Notes: generated from the sequence alone by a model not told the origin. A DNA stretch of 64,000 bases from Apodospora peruviana (GCA_033439685.1 JAUEDM010000006.1:310001-374000), one strand, 5' to 3'; counted from the stretch's first letter, positions 40,737-52,745 are shown. Translations and numbers: made by a program.

Positions 40737-42463
40737 GGTTATTAGTATTAAATAAATGCGTTTCGATAATTTAAAGTTATAAACTATTTATGGTCATATA
40801 TGTAATTATACTAGTTATAATTATACCTAACCTTGTATAATTTTTTAATATATATTTTAATATTAAGATTCTATTGGGCTATTTTACAGTTTTTTTATAT
40901 TGCCTTTACTATTACCGTTAAAACTACCTTTATTATAATTACTATTATTTTAACCAACGTACTTACTATACTTAGTGCTTTTACCCCTAGTTATATAACT
41001 ATAATATTAACTAGTATTTTTGATATATTTAACGTTTTATCTTTTTATTGTTGTACCTTTTTTATTATAGTAAGATTTATTAAGTATTAACGGGGTTTGT
41101 CTTTAACTATACTAAGCTTTTCTATACTTATCTTATATGACACCCTAATAATAAATTTAAAGTTGTATTTATTATATGATACTTTTAAAGTTTACTTAAA
41201 GATTAGTAAGTTAAATATTTTATATTAAAATAATGTATAAGACGTTCGTTTACCAAATTTGTAACATAAAATAACTTTACTACCTTTTTCAAAACGTAGA
41301 ATTTAAACACCATTAGTTACGAAGTAATAATGTAAACATATCTAAGTTAGTAATACTTACTAGTTAAAGGAGAAACGGTATAAGCCATTATAAACCGTTA
41401 TACCGATTTTAAAAATAAAAGCGTCAATTATTATTAAGGTTTAGTATATAGCTAACTAGCTTAAAACCGAAATTCCATTTAGAGATTTATTACGTCTTTT
41501 TAAAGGGCGAGATTATTATACTTACTACCGTTTATAAATTTACTTAGTATATTAAGGATACAAATAACGGTTTTAACGAATAGCAGGTATTACGTTAGCT
41601 TCCTGTCATTACTTTAATAACCCTTTAACCCTTTCGCTTATACGTAATACAACTGCTTAGTCATGGGACTGGTTATATTTACTATAAATTATTTTAACGT
41701 TTCTTCAGTTCTTCCTATATTACGCATTAAGCGCCTTATTTAAGACTGTATTGAGTAAACGCTTTTAAAGTAGTTTTTTTCTACCCCCGTTATAATGCAA
41801 ATTAGAAATTTAACTAGGTTACAGCGTATGTTATAATTAATTTAGATGCCTAGTTTAACTTGATTTCGTAAAAGTATTTCTAATAAAAGATATACCCGTA
41901 CGCCATTTACTTTAAAACTAACCTATATACATACTCATTTAATAATAGGAAAGCAAAAAGTTATAGCGAATATAAAGTACGTATATGTATTTAAAACCCT
42001 TTTTAGATATAAAAACAGGTATTTTAAAGTTTTATTATTGCGCATTTCCCTAGTATTAATTTTAATTTAAGTCTATTATATCTTAAAAAGTACAATCTTA
42101 CTATTAGTTAAAGTAAGCAAAAATAGCGTTATTAATTTTATCAGAAACCTTTTTAACTCGCTATCTGCGTTAAGGCTCTAAGGCAAAAAGTCTAGGAATG
42201 TAACTAGCCTAGCGAAGGGCAGTTAAGCTATCCTTAGAAAAGATCTTAGTTAAGCTCCCTAGGCTAGGTTACCTATTATAAGACCCTGTAATTATTGGGT
42301 ACTTGTTTTTTCTATATCTTTCTAATTATTATACTTATAACCCTTCCTAACGCCTACCCTTAAGTTTACATTTACTACCCTCCAATTACTATTTTATACC
42401 CATTACCTTATATTTACCGCTTATATTTCAATTAACTAGCTAATGAATAATTAATTGGTCAAA

Positions 42464-42963
42464 TGTTACGAGCCCGGATTGGCTGCCATGTTGCAAGCCC
42501 GGATTGGCTGTCAAGGTAGGCGGCCGGTAACGGCTGCCCATGGCTGGCGACAGGCGGCGGCAGCCGCCTGATCGACCCAGACGGCCCGGCGTTCGGGTCC
42601 CATGGGTCGCGGATGACCCAGAGGGCCCAGTGGCTGGGTCTCATAGGGATATTCCCGTAGGTTATGGATGACCCGGAAGGCCCAAGGGTTGGGTCTCATG
42701 GGGCTATTCTCATTGGTTGTAGCACTTCTATATAGTTGCGAGAGTCCGGCACTCTCGAAGATGGATTTATTATGGTAGTAATCAATACAAGTACTTTGGC
42801 AATAGTTGTCGTGTCAAACTGCGCATCTTGCGTGTTCATTGGAATCGATACTCTTCGTGATTACCCCCTACCTAAGACCCAAAACCCTTACTGCTCTGTG
42901 GAGCAATAGATACTCTTGTGAACCTTGTGTTGTCAAGGTCGCCCCCATACACAGGTTGATACA
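42464..42963 (+). mobile_element. Solo LTR, family D, copy 1
   Basis: 500 bp, TGTTACGAGCCCGG to ACACAGGTTGATACA. Flanks are TCAAA and TTAAA, a 5-bp target duplication differing by one CpA to TpA transition. It includes a TATA-like TATATAG before GTTGCGAGAGTCC and an internal duplication of GCCCGGATTGGCTG. Confidence 0.75.
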
Positions 42964-43069
42964 TTAAATCAATAGAGTTAACTAACTATTAATTAATACT
43001 GAAATATTTTATTTATGATCTTTAATAATAGTAATTAACTAAATAACTTTAATTAGTTACTATGGTAAA

Positions 43070-45250
43070 AATACGTAGATGGCAACTAACCTAGGTTCCC
43101 TAGTCTAAGAGAGTTAGGCTACCTACTGAACTAGCATATTAAAATTAACTAGCCAAGGGGTTTAGTGAGTTATTTAGTTAGTTAGATCGGTTTATATATT
43201 GCCATAGTGTGAGAATCAGGGAGAGAGTTAGCTTATGTGTGCTAGTCTTGGGTAGTTCGGCTATCTACTAAAGTAGGCTAACCAGCCTAGAGAATTATTT
43301 GATTGGTCAGATCGGTACATGCACTGGAATATTAAATTTAGTGGTTAAACCCCTGTAATCTGGATAGCACCAACCGCAGCCGACCGTGACCGCACCACCG
43401 CAACGCTCCCGTCCTAACGGGACCAACCTGCACCGCCCAATTGCCACGCTCCTACCCTTTTCGGTTAATTAACAAGTTATAATGTCAACGAGCCACTTGC
43501 AGTTAATCAACAAAGTCCAAATCGATTAACCACCCAGTCGAAGCCAGCTAGTCAAGCTAGTAAGTTAGCAAGTCTAACCAATTAAAGATCGAGACTAACA
43601 CAGTTGAATACCAATCAACGGTCGGCGAGCAATTTACACTTGGCCAATCAATCGACTGTCAGCCAGCCAGTTAATTGTTTAGTCGGTCAATTGAATACAG
43701 GCGGCAAATGTAGGGCGGTAGGTGTATGCCTAGGGCAGGCCTTAGGAGGGGTTTTAAGTATAGGGACCAGCAGGGCAGGGAAAAATAAAGTGCCCTGTAA
43801 TTATATGGTACTACAATGCGTAAAATAGGCTAGCCAGATTCACTTACCTAGCCAGGTCAACTTGCCCAGGCACACGGCTAGGATAATTTCTAGTGCTAGG
43901 CTAAATTGCCCCAGCTAGACGAACTGGCTCCCTTAATATTCCACTACAGTATTTATCATAGTGTGAGAATCAGGGAGGGAGTTGGCTCAATTACGCGAAT
44001 TTAGGGCAGTTTGGCTACTATATACCCTATAATATTCATTGTGCTTAGATCCTTATAACCATAACTAGGCCGACCGTGGAACGTGATTGACCGTAACCGA
44101 CTGTAACTGTAAGACTACAACGCTTTCACCCTAACTAGTTTAGTTGTAACGGCGCAACCGTAACGCTCTTACCATTTTCGGTTAATTAATAAATTATAAC
44201 CGGAGCAAGCTATTTAACTATTTAAGCTAGTTAATCGAAGCTAATCTAGCTAGTTAATACTAGTTAATTAATTGAAGCTAGTCAGTTAATGCTAGCTAAT
44301 TAAAAGTAGTTAGGTAATTAAACTAATTAAACTACTCGAAGTTAACTAAGCTAATAGATTAAATAGTTTAACTAATTAAAAGTCGGCTAGTTATATAAAT
44401 TCGGCTAATTAATCTGATAGTTAGTTAACTAAATATAAGGCGATAAATATCTGAATTAGTAGTATAAAACAGTAAATATAGGCCTAAGGGTAACCAATAA
44501 GAGGGTTTATAAGTATAGGCAGGGTAATGTAGGGTAGGTAGTGAAGAAGTACATTGTAATTATAAGGGTTTATAGTTGTCAAACTACGCTAGTTGGATTC
44601 ATTTGCCTTGCTAGACCAACTAGCTTTACCTACGAGCTAGAATCATCTAATGCTAGGCTAACTGCGTTCCCTAATGTCCTGCTATGGTAGCTTGAATTAG
44701 TTTAACTAGTTAGACTAGCCTCAATTAACCGGCTTTAACTAGCTTAACTACTTTCGATTCGGTAGCTTTAACTAGCTTAATTAGCTTCAATTAATACGGC
44801 TTACTTAATTCAAGTAGCTTTGACTAGCTGGTTTTAATTAACTGGCTTTGATTAGCTGGCTTCAAATACCTAGTTTAATTTGCAAGATTAGCTTTAATTA
44901 ATTAGCTTTTAACTTATGAATTAACTAGTTTCTACTTTATAAATTAACTAACCTTTTAACTTTAATTTAGTTAGCTAAAAAGGGTAAAGCAATATAGTTA
45001 CGTAACTGTTAATCAGTCTGGTTAGGGTAAGAACGTTTATAGTTATTCAACTACTGTTAGTTATGATTGGCAGTTGGGTAGTTAAGATTATAAAGGCTTA
45101 AATATTATAATTAATATTGTAGCGTATACGCTAATCTAACTAATGAAATAATTCCATAAGCTCCTTAAGCTACTTGATTTTCCTAAGCTAGTTCAGTAAC
45201 TAGCTTGAATTCCTTGGCCTAGGCACTTAGGCTAGTTCCCATTTACATTT
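43070..45250. repeat. Degenerate copies of the inverted-repeat element group
   Basis: Blocks at 43075-43400, 43430-43860, 43980-44230 and 44560-44900 repeat motifs of the 32-36 kb elements: AACTAGGCTAGG, GATCGGTACATGCACTGG, CAACGCTCCTACCCTTTTCGG and AGCCAGTCA arrays. Some blocks are inverted. No coding capacity; boundaries are blurred by transitions. Confidence 0.5.
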
Positions 45251-45649
45251 TCCTACTACAGCTTTTAATAAAGCATAAGTTACTGTTTAACCTTACTTAA
45301 TTACTTCAAACCCATTAGAGTATTAAACAGTTTAACAAATTTTATTATTTTTATTATTCGTATAGTAAAGCTAAGTAACGAAGAGGGTGTACCCATTGAA
45401 GGCTAGGAAAACCATTTACCTATCCATTGTACTTTAATATAAAACTTATTGTAACGTTTTTATTAACAAGAACCCTAGCTAACTAGCTAAATATCTAGCG
45501 TTTTTGTATTATATTGACCTTGAAAAAAAGGTACGCAGGCTTTATAAACTCTATTTATTTATTTATGAAAAGTAAGTTATTTAGCCTTAAAAAGTAGTAT
45601 AAATATACTAAACATAGTAGCTAGATTAAAAAGTTAATTAATTTTATAC

Positions 45650-45768
45650 TGTGACAGCGTCGCACAATAACCCACACCACTGAGCTAACCTTCCCATTAC
45701 AAAAGGATGTCAAATTCCAAGGCTTAGAATACTGTGGATTATATACTGCATGGCCCCACGCCATGACA
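45650..45768 (+). repeat. MITE group B copy 3
   Basis: 119 bp, TGTGACAGCGTCGCAC to CCACGCCATGACA. The shortest and cleanest copy. Confidence 0.82.
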
Positions 45769-45939
45769 TATACACGCTTTTATTATTTTTGGTTTAAGGA
45801 AAATAGGGGAATTACATTATATTACCAGTAAAAACTAAGTCATTTTATTATTAATAACCAAAACAATAAATATGTTATAATAAAGGCGTATTTTATAAAG
45901 TTTGATTTTTTTGAGGACGTTTATTATTATATTTATATT

Positions 45940-46625
45940 ATGTTGGAAGTGGGGGCACACCCAGCGGTTTTGCAAAGAAGTCTGCGTTGTGCCCTCGGTG
46001 CGGCACATTGGCTCACGGGGATGGTGGGAGGGCAAAGGAGGCCCAGTGCCCTACCCGTAACAACGAGACTTCACTACGCTGTTCGAATTGTATAGGGAGG
46101 CACCCGGCCCGGGTACGGTGGTGCCCAGACGCAATTAAAGGCCGGGGTGCAGCGAGGGAGGCATATTATTTTCGGCCGAAGACTTTCGAGCTTGCCCAGA
46201 GACAGCAACAACAACAGAAGCAACAACAGCTGCCGAGAATAATGAAAGTTACCTTTCGAGGTAACCCTCCCCCAGAGCAGGAAGAATTCCAGGAGGTCAC
46301 GAGAAAACGGCACCGGGGCAGACCCCCGGCCTTCGCCGTTGCACAGGAGCAAGCGGCCAGAAGTCTAACGTAAGGACAGCTGACCTTCGAGATGAGGGAT
46401 AGGATGGTGCAGGCTACAGCCAATGGACGCTGGCTCCGGCCAGCGACCGAGATGTAGGAATGCAAGGAGCGTAGCCTGGGGCTGCCTCCTTTTACACGTA
46501 GTATGAGGAAGTCCTAGGCGCCGACCTAGAGAATATGGTCTGGGATTTTCAGCCGACTGGGGCAACCAGCACGGTTTTCCTGTATAATAATAAATTAGAC
46601 GGACCGGCGAGCTCGAAAAGAGCAT
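45940..46625 (+). pseudogene. LINE (Tad1-like) ORF1 fragment with zinc knuckles
   Basis: A GC-balanced island in AT-rich DNA. The frame 45987-46373 reads CPRCGTLAHGDGG, LRCSNCIGRHPARVRWCP and then ARE(A)YYFRPKTFE, the CCHC-like region and following block of Tad-type non-LTR ORF1 (gag-like, nucleic-acid binding). A Gln-rich stretch encoded by CAA/CAG follows. Past the stop the sequence continues with MRDRMVQATANGRWLRP and then breaks up. Both ends are lost in AT-rich sequence, and no reverse transcriptase adjoins it. Confidence 0.65.
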
Positions 46626-47481
46626 AGCGGTGTAGGAATAATAATATATTTATTTTTAAAGAGAGCGATAAGTGAAAAATAATGTTTCGTACTTATTACG
46701 GGTAACGTTATTATAAATTTGTAATTATATTAATGAGCCGCAAAACAAGTAAGGTACTAGAGCTGCCTCTAGAACATGGAATTCAACTAGATAAGCCTGT
46801 ACAATCCAGACTTACTACATACTACCATGGATTTCCTGCATCAATTTAATAGGATTAATAAACTTCCTTATGGTATTTTGAATACATATTATTTAAAGAG
46901 TTATGGAGCTTATAAATATTACTTTAATATATTACGTAATTTAACAATATTTTCATTTACAATAAAAACATTACAGTTTATAAAGACGACATTTATACAG
47001 TTATATAACGCTTATACAAAGCTAACTTATATTTTAACCTTTAAAACACGAGTCTAATTAAGATAAAGCACGCTTTTTGGCTTTGTTATCTTTTTTGAAA
47101 CTATAACTAGAAAAGAAAACTATATTATTACCATTATAAAATATCCGCTTCTAATATATGTAAAGGCATTTAACGGTTCTTTCATTTTATATGATTTTAT
47201 ACTATTGCTTTATTAAACATACTCTTATATTTACGCAAGGTTAACGGACTTCTTAAGAGTGGGTTTATCCTAGATAGTTAAATTTATTATTATTGATATT
47301 TAAAAAGTATTTGAAAACCTTCTTGCCGGTTTTAAAAAGTGCTATTATTAGTATCTTAACCTAGTTTTGCCACTCTAAGTAGGACCTAGCATTTCAGGTA
47401 TAATTATAAAAGTAGTACTTTTATAACTATATAAGAACCGTTAATACCTGTGACGGTCAGTGCGATTGAGCCTCGATTGGA

Positions 47482-47613
47482 TGTCATGGCGTGGCGCAAT
47501 GCAGTAATACTTATAATTGACAGCATTTTCAGCCTCGTCAGCTTGGAATTCGACATCCTTTTGTAATGGGAAGGTTAGCTTAGTGGTGTGGGTTATTGTG
47601 CGACGCAGTCACA
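47482..47613 (-). repeat. MITE group B copy 4
   Basis: 132 bp, TGTCATGGCGTGGCGC to CGACGCAGTCACA. It appears inserted beside a fragment of group C (47449-47481, TGTGACGGTCAGTGCGATTG). It marks the end of the left AT-rich block. Confidence 0.78.
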
Positions 47614-47614
47614 T

Positions 47615-47984
47615 GTGACGGCACGCACATAAAGAGAGCAATGGGACAAAGCCACAGTAAACGATAATGTATTTGTGGAATACTAAGCTAAAGGGTGGAA
47701 TACTAAGCTAAAGGGCAAAAGAAAGAAAGAACAAAATACAAAGTCAAAACAAAAGAACGGTACTACTTTGCGGCGGCTTCACCACATCAGCAGGACTCTT
47801 GGCTGTATCAGCCCGCATAAGGAATAGCTAATAAGCTGACAGCTCGTACAGCGTGCCAAAACGGCCGATGCGCTTCCAGCGAGTTTAACGACGGCATCCT
47901 TAACAAGTTAAAATTGGGTGGCGAGGAGGGCCACGAGACTTGTTGAGAGACTAAGAAAACGAGTTAAATCTGAACCTAACTCCA
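47615..47984. other. 3' flank of the NLR gene
   Basis: About 370 bases of balanced composition. A 20-bp direct repeat (GGAATACTAAGCTAAAGGG, twice, 47676-47714) is present. No gene seen. Confidence 0.4.
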
Positions 47985-50900
47985 TTATTTAGCCTCCATG
48001 TTGACTTCTGCAGGGACTAAAACATGGCCAGACTCCAAGCAATACCCTCCGATCTCATAACACTCCGAACAAACATGAAAATTTCCCCTATTACAGATTT
48101 CACATTCATAATAGACATAGCCCTTTCGGATGTCCAATGTGCAAATATCGCACCACCGTGATGTTTCGCCTGTCTGATTCCCCGTCGTGTCACCCGTTTC
48201 GTCACCAGTCCTGAACCCCGCATCCAGCGGTAGGCTCTTCTCGCATACCGATATGGATCTCTTCTCCTTATTATCGTTCAACAGTTGCGCGATGTCAGAA
48301 CTATTAAACATTCTCACATACCATAGCGGAGGCTCTCCAAAAAAGTCCTTCGAGTTGATGTTGACGGCTCCAGTATCCAGCAGCATCTTAACCACATTGA
48401 GACGGCCATTTCGCACGGCTATTGATAACGGCGTCATACCGTAATGATCTTTTGGGTTCAGGTCTACCTCCTCTTTAGCAAGGAATGCCATGATTATTGC
48501 GTCATGTCCATTCTTAGCAGCCAATGACAGCGGGGTTCGCTTGACATTATCTTTAAAGTTGGGGTCAGCTCCGTGCCGGGAAAGTAGCAGCTTGACCACG
48601 TCCAGGTGTCCGCTGATGGATGCCGAGTGCAGTGGTGTCCATCCTTCACTGTTTACAGTCGCTATATCGGCCCCCCTCTCGAGAAGCAGCTTGACGACTT
48701 CCAAGTGCCTGTGGCCGGATGCTGAATTTAGTGGTGTCCATCCTTTGTTGCTTGCAGTCGCTATATCGGCCCCCTTCTCAAGAAGCAGCTTGACGACTTC
48801 CAAATGCCCGTTGCCGGATGCTGAATTCAGTGGTGTCCATCCTCCACTGTTTACAGTCGCTATATCGGCCCCCTTCTTGAGAAGCAAATTGACTATGTCA
48901 AGGCTTCCATTTGCCGAAGACAATTGTAATGGCGTACGTCCGTAGTTATCTGCAATAGTCGGGTCGGCGCCCTGCATGAGAAGTAGCTTGGCCGCATCGT
49001 GCTTGCTTTTTGAGCATGCTCCGATTAATGCAGTTCTTCCGAATCCATCTCTCTGATTGATTTCAACACGTTTCTCCCGTATAAGGTGGGAAACGGTTTT
49101 ACACAATCCAAGTGTTGCCGCGTAAAATAATGGGCTACTATTTGGATCATCTTTAGGCGCTGCTGGTTTTCGCTTGTCATTCTCGAACCATTTCCTCCAC
49201 TCAATCCATTTCGCACTTCCCGGTTGGAACAGTTTTAGAACGAGATGATCCACTTCGGCAGAGTTTGCAACCTGACAACTAAAATGTTGATACCATGAGC
49301 CTGCTGCGTAATTTCGAAGAGGCCTCTTGTTGTACCAGCTGATTGTTGTATTAGGAGGCTGCCAGATGGTGCTGAAATTAAGGTATCGTAGACACAGACT
49401 GGCTATGATGTTGTTCTGCAATGCCTTATTCAGTTGCTCGTTCGTGTTGAGAGTTCCGGGAAGCGTCATTTGCAACAAGATGTACTGCTTGGCTGAAAAA
49501 TGTATTGGCTCAACGGTCCATGTCGCTGGGTCATGCTCCGAGTCCGTACTTCGGGTTTCCAAAAGAGAACCACACAAACTTAGGATTTCGTCGTGGATAT
49601 AATCCTTATCGATAGCATCAGGAAGTTCATCGATTGGTAGGTCATGAAGATCATCGTCATTGATCACTAGCGCCTCTACGAGTTCGGCAACGCTGAGCGG
49701 CCGCAGGGCACACACAGTCCATCGCAAAATCGAGAAGGCCCGAGCTTGATCTCTGTCCTGAAGGAGGGAAATATTCTTCCAGTTTCGTTCGTATAGATGG
49801 TGAAGTCCAGTAGGAGCATGGTCGACGATCTCTTCCAGTTGTTTTTTGTTCTTCCCCCCACGCAACTGATCTTCAAGCATCTTGATCCACAGAAACATAC
49901 CTCCGCTTCGTTCAACCATCCTATGTGAGAGATCCATTCGGAGCTGTTGATCTTTCTTCCCCAACTTCTTGTCCACAACACTCCGTGAGAATATTGTCGC
50001 GTCCGTTTGCACATCGTCTGCCTTGATCGCTTGCTCATATAGCAGGATATTGCGATGGGCGTACGCCATAAAATGAAATCCTGATCGAATATCTGCATCG
50101 GCGCGACTAACAATTAGAACTTTGGTAGCAGTGTGGGCGATAGACTGCTTGATGGCCTTGAGCAACCCAAGGGTTGAGCTGTCCTCATGGGATGTCCAAC
50201 TTTCTGTCGACTTCGCACATTCGTCTAGGCCGTCGACAACAAATGTGCATCTGGGTAGAATTGTTACGATAGCCTGGAAGAGTTCGAGAATCTCTGTGCG
50301 TGTTGCCGTTTGGCCAGTCTTGGAATCGCATTTCGAGCATGCCAGCTCGAACGCACTTTGATCGCGAGATATGACTTGCAATATCCAGGACCTTATCACG
50401 ATAAAGGGGTCTCCCCGGCTTCCAGTCTCAGAAGAGAAGAAAAAGAAGGCGACGAGGGAGTCGGGAGTGGCCAACAAATGTTTCACAACGTTTGCACATA
50501 GGATGGTCTTCCCAAACCCGGCCGGGCCGTGGATCCACAACATCTTTGCTGATCCATCCGGAAATTTGGGCGATGCCCAGTCGATAAAAGCCGGGCGATT
50601 TTGAATCCAATCACAGGTTCCATCCAGTTTCCTGCCAACAAAATTGTCGTAAAGGTGGTTGGTCCAAGACGCATCTAGCCAGGTTTGGAGTTCCATCCTC
50701 ATCTCGCCTAGAATAATTATTAGCACGGCCCTTGAAATGGAAGAAGCTGCTTACCCTCTATATGTTTCCGTATTTGCCTCAAGTTTTGTTGGTATTCGGA
50801 ATGCCACCTAGCTGCTGCAATTTAGTTGGACGTTCTTGTCCGTTAGCTTTGGAGAAACGTACAGTCCCGGGACCCTGGTCCTTCCACACCTGCGTCCTTC

Positions 50901-51412
50901 AGATTTTCCACAGGTACCAGGGTGTACAACCTTTGGACCAAGGATCCAAACTGTTGAACCTGGTTGGTGATTTTTCCTTTCCGTTTAAGAGACCATCCGA
51001 TTCTGTCCCGCCTCGAGAAATCAGGTTCGGGCTGTTGGATGATCCTGGCACCTCTGTGGGGAATCTCAAGAGAAGAGTTTCGGCCAGATTCCATTGCAGG
51101 CTGACGGTTCAAGGCTGTCCTCTCCGTTTTCCCGAAGATCTCATGTATACTTGATAGCAACGTCCGTACGGCCGCCATTGTATCAGCATCGTCAAGATGG
51201 CGATGATGGCGGACTCCTAATCCGCCATTCTCGATGCCGACATGTTGGGCCCACTGTTTGAGGATCTGTTTATCGGCTTCGAATTGAGCATATACGGAAC
51301 GTGACTCGATTCCGAAGTCCTTGTAGGAATCCACTTTGTCGATAACATCCAGGCAGGTGTTGAAGAGCCCCACCAACCCTACGAGCCCGACAGCAAGTCC
51401 GACCGGCTCCAT
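47985..51412 (-). CDS. HeLo-NACHT-ankyrin-ZZ protein (fungal NLR-type receptor)
   Basis: Exons 51412-50863, 50814-50755 and 50707-47985 (1110 residues). Introns of 48 and 47 nt have GTACGT/GCTAAC/TTGCAG and GTAAGC/TGCTAAT/TTCTAG. Residues 1-183 start MEPVGLAVGLVGLVGLFNTC and match the HeLo cell-death domain of HET-S/NLR proteins. RKHIEGEMRMELQTWL links to the NACHT domain, with Walker A GPAGFGKT (264-271) and Walker B TFVVDGLDE (358-366). Ankyrin repeats fill about 730-1000; three units are near-identical. The C-terminus holds a ZZ-type zinc finger, CDIC...CEIC...CSEC (about 1056-1093). By family knowledge such proteins sense a ligand through the repeats, oligomerise through NACHT and trigger membrane damage through HeLo. 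All frames are intact. Confidence 0.9.
48661..48958 (-). repeat. 99-bp tandem repeats inside the NLR ankyrin region
   Basis: GCTATATCGGCCCCC recurs at 48661, 48760 and 48859, exactly 99 bp (33 residues, one ankyrin unit) apart, with few differences between units. This suggests recent unit duplication or homogenisation. Confidence 0.85.
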
Positions 51413-51967
51413 AATAGCGGCTTCTTTGTTTGATCTTCAACACGCAGACTTATTTATCGATGTGCTGGCACAATTGTAGTTGCCCGTGACTGGATGTTGA
51501 TCGCGCGATTGAGGATACAACTGGGAGAAACCGGATGCGATGAAGAGTTGAGGGGCAGATATCCGCTTATGTTGGTTGTTGGGTAACGGGGTCACGACGT
51601 GCTGTAGTCAGTGAGAAGCACAGCCACTCCTGAGCACAGCCACTCCTGGGCGCCCTCAGTATGACCTGAAGAACGCCTTCGCATGTATCCGTTCACTGAA
51701 AATGGTTTGATTGGATGGAAATCGGAGTGTCGCGGAATCCCTCGGGGAAGCTCAACCTCATTGGAACTGGTCTCACTTCCAATTGGCTGTTCGTTGGCCT
51801 AGGTTATCTCCAAGCCATTCATCTGTATATCGCCTGGTTTTCCTAGAGGAACTACGAAGTAAGTTCTGGAAGGTTTTCTCTTCCTCCGCAGCGTCAACTC
51901 CTCTACTTGTTTCCGACATGGCATCCCAGTCTTGGAACCAGCTCTGAATCGGCGGGAGAGTGATAGC
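51413..51967. promoter_or_regulatory. Divergent region between the two NLR-type genes
   Basis: About 550 bases between the start of the HeLo-NACHT gene and the first recognisable block of the NB-ARC fragment. A 17-bp direct repeat (AGCACAGCCACTCCTG) occurs at about 51617-51649. Part of it may be the decayed 5' end of the second gene. Confidence 0.35.
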
Positions 51968-52745
51968 AAGTTTTTCATCCACAACCCGAATCACATGGCG
52001 ATGTGCAGGTTTCGCTCACCAGACACGAGCCTGGAAACAGAGATTTTTACAGTCAGCTGTCGGAATATATTCAGGAACTCGAAGTCAAAAAAGCACTTCT
52101 TGACAAGAAAAAACAGCGACGTGAGTTTTCCATGAGAGATTCGTAGAAATAGGCGAGGACATATCCGGCTTTTCTAACAGAGCAGCTTCGCAACCAAAAC
52201 ACCGCTATGCTGTGCCGCTCGAGACGGTACATACGTACACCGAGAGGGCCAAGCTGTCGGCAGAAATCGAGCAGAAAATGAAGATAAGACACGAGAAAAG
52301 AAAGGTCCCCTATGCCGTTACCCTTCACGGATTAGGTGGGGCCGGCAAATCCCAGCTGGCACTAGCCTACGCCGAGAAGCACAAAGATCAATACAACCCC
52401 ATCCTCTGGATCGACGCGACAGGCGAGGAGGCAGTGCGGTCTAACTTCAAACGATGTGCTGCCGAGCTGGGGATTCCGGAGGAGCCCGCTGAGAGGCAAG
52501 AGTCCGTTCTTACTGACAGAGTCGTGGAAGCAGTGCGCCGATGGCTTCACGACAGAACAGAGGCGGACGACGAATGGCTGGTGATTGTCGACAATGCAGA
52601 CGATGTCAGCTGGGGGATCCAGAAGATTATGCCAGAGGGGAACCGGGGAGGAGTCATCGTGACCAGTCAAGAACGACAGAAGTGTGAGGCTCGTCCCAGG
52701 GGTCTGCGAGCCTCTGCACGTTGGCGTCATGTCAGCATTTGGTAG
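51968..52745 (+). pseudogene. Truncated NB-ARC NLR-type gene
   Basis: A first block (about 51968-52115) reads HEPGNRDFYSQLSEYIQEL ending in KKALLDKKKQR. It joins through an intron (GTGAGT at about 52120 to ACAGAG at about 52180) to RYAVPLETVHTYTERA and the NB-ARC core: P-loop LHGLGGAGKSQLALAYAE, WLVIVDNADD (Walker B-like) and GGVIVTSQ. The frame stops at 52743-52745 soon after, so the ARC2 region and sensor repeats (TPR or similar) are missing. Group C MITE sequence starts about 100 bp downstream. Stops precede the first block, so the N-terminal effector domain is also gone. A remnant, not a functional receptor. Confidence 0.7.

Larger units (their letters stand above)
32058..47614. other. 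AT-rich, RIP-like transposon graveyard (left block)
   Basis: This stretch has no credible host gene. Long parts (for example 36440-37320, 38040-39350, 40340-42160 and 46620-47450) are very AT-rich, with frequent TA dinucleotides and stops in all frames, as expected of RIP-mutated repeats. Islands of more balanced composition are recognisable repeat copies, listed separately. The RIP interpretation is by eye; no index was computed. Confidence 0.7.

Noticed and set aside
40833..41090. 85-codon hydrophobic frame in AT-rich DNA
   Set aside because: Composition-driven Ile/Phe/Leu codons in RIP-like sequence; not a credible protein.
46827..47057. 76-codon plus-strand frame
   Set aside because: Lys/Tyr/Ile/Asn-rich reading of AT-rich DNA with no motif.
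47985..52745. Possible Starship cargo
   Set aside because: NLR-type genes are common Starship cargo, but I found no DUF3435 tyrosine-recombinase captain or element boundary in the window.
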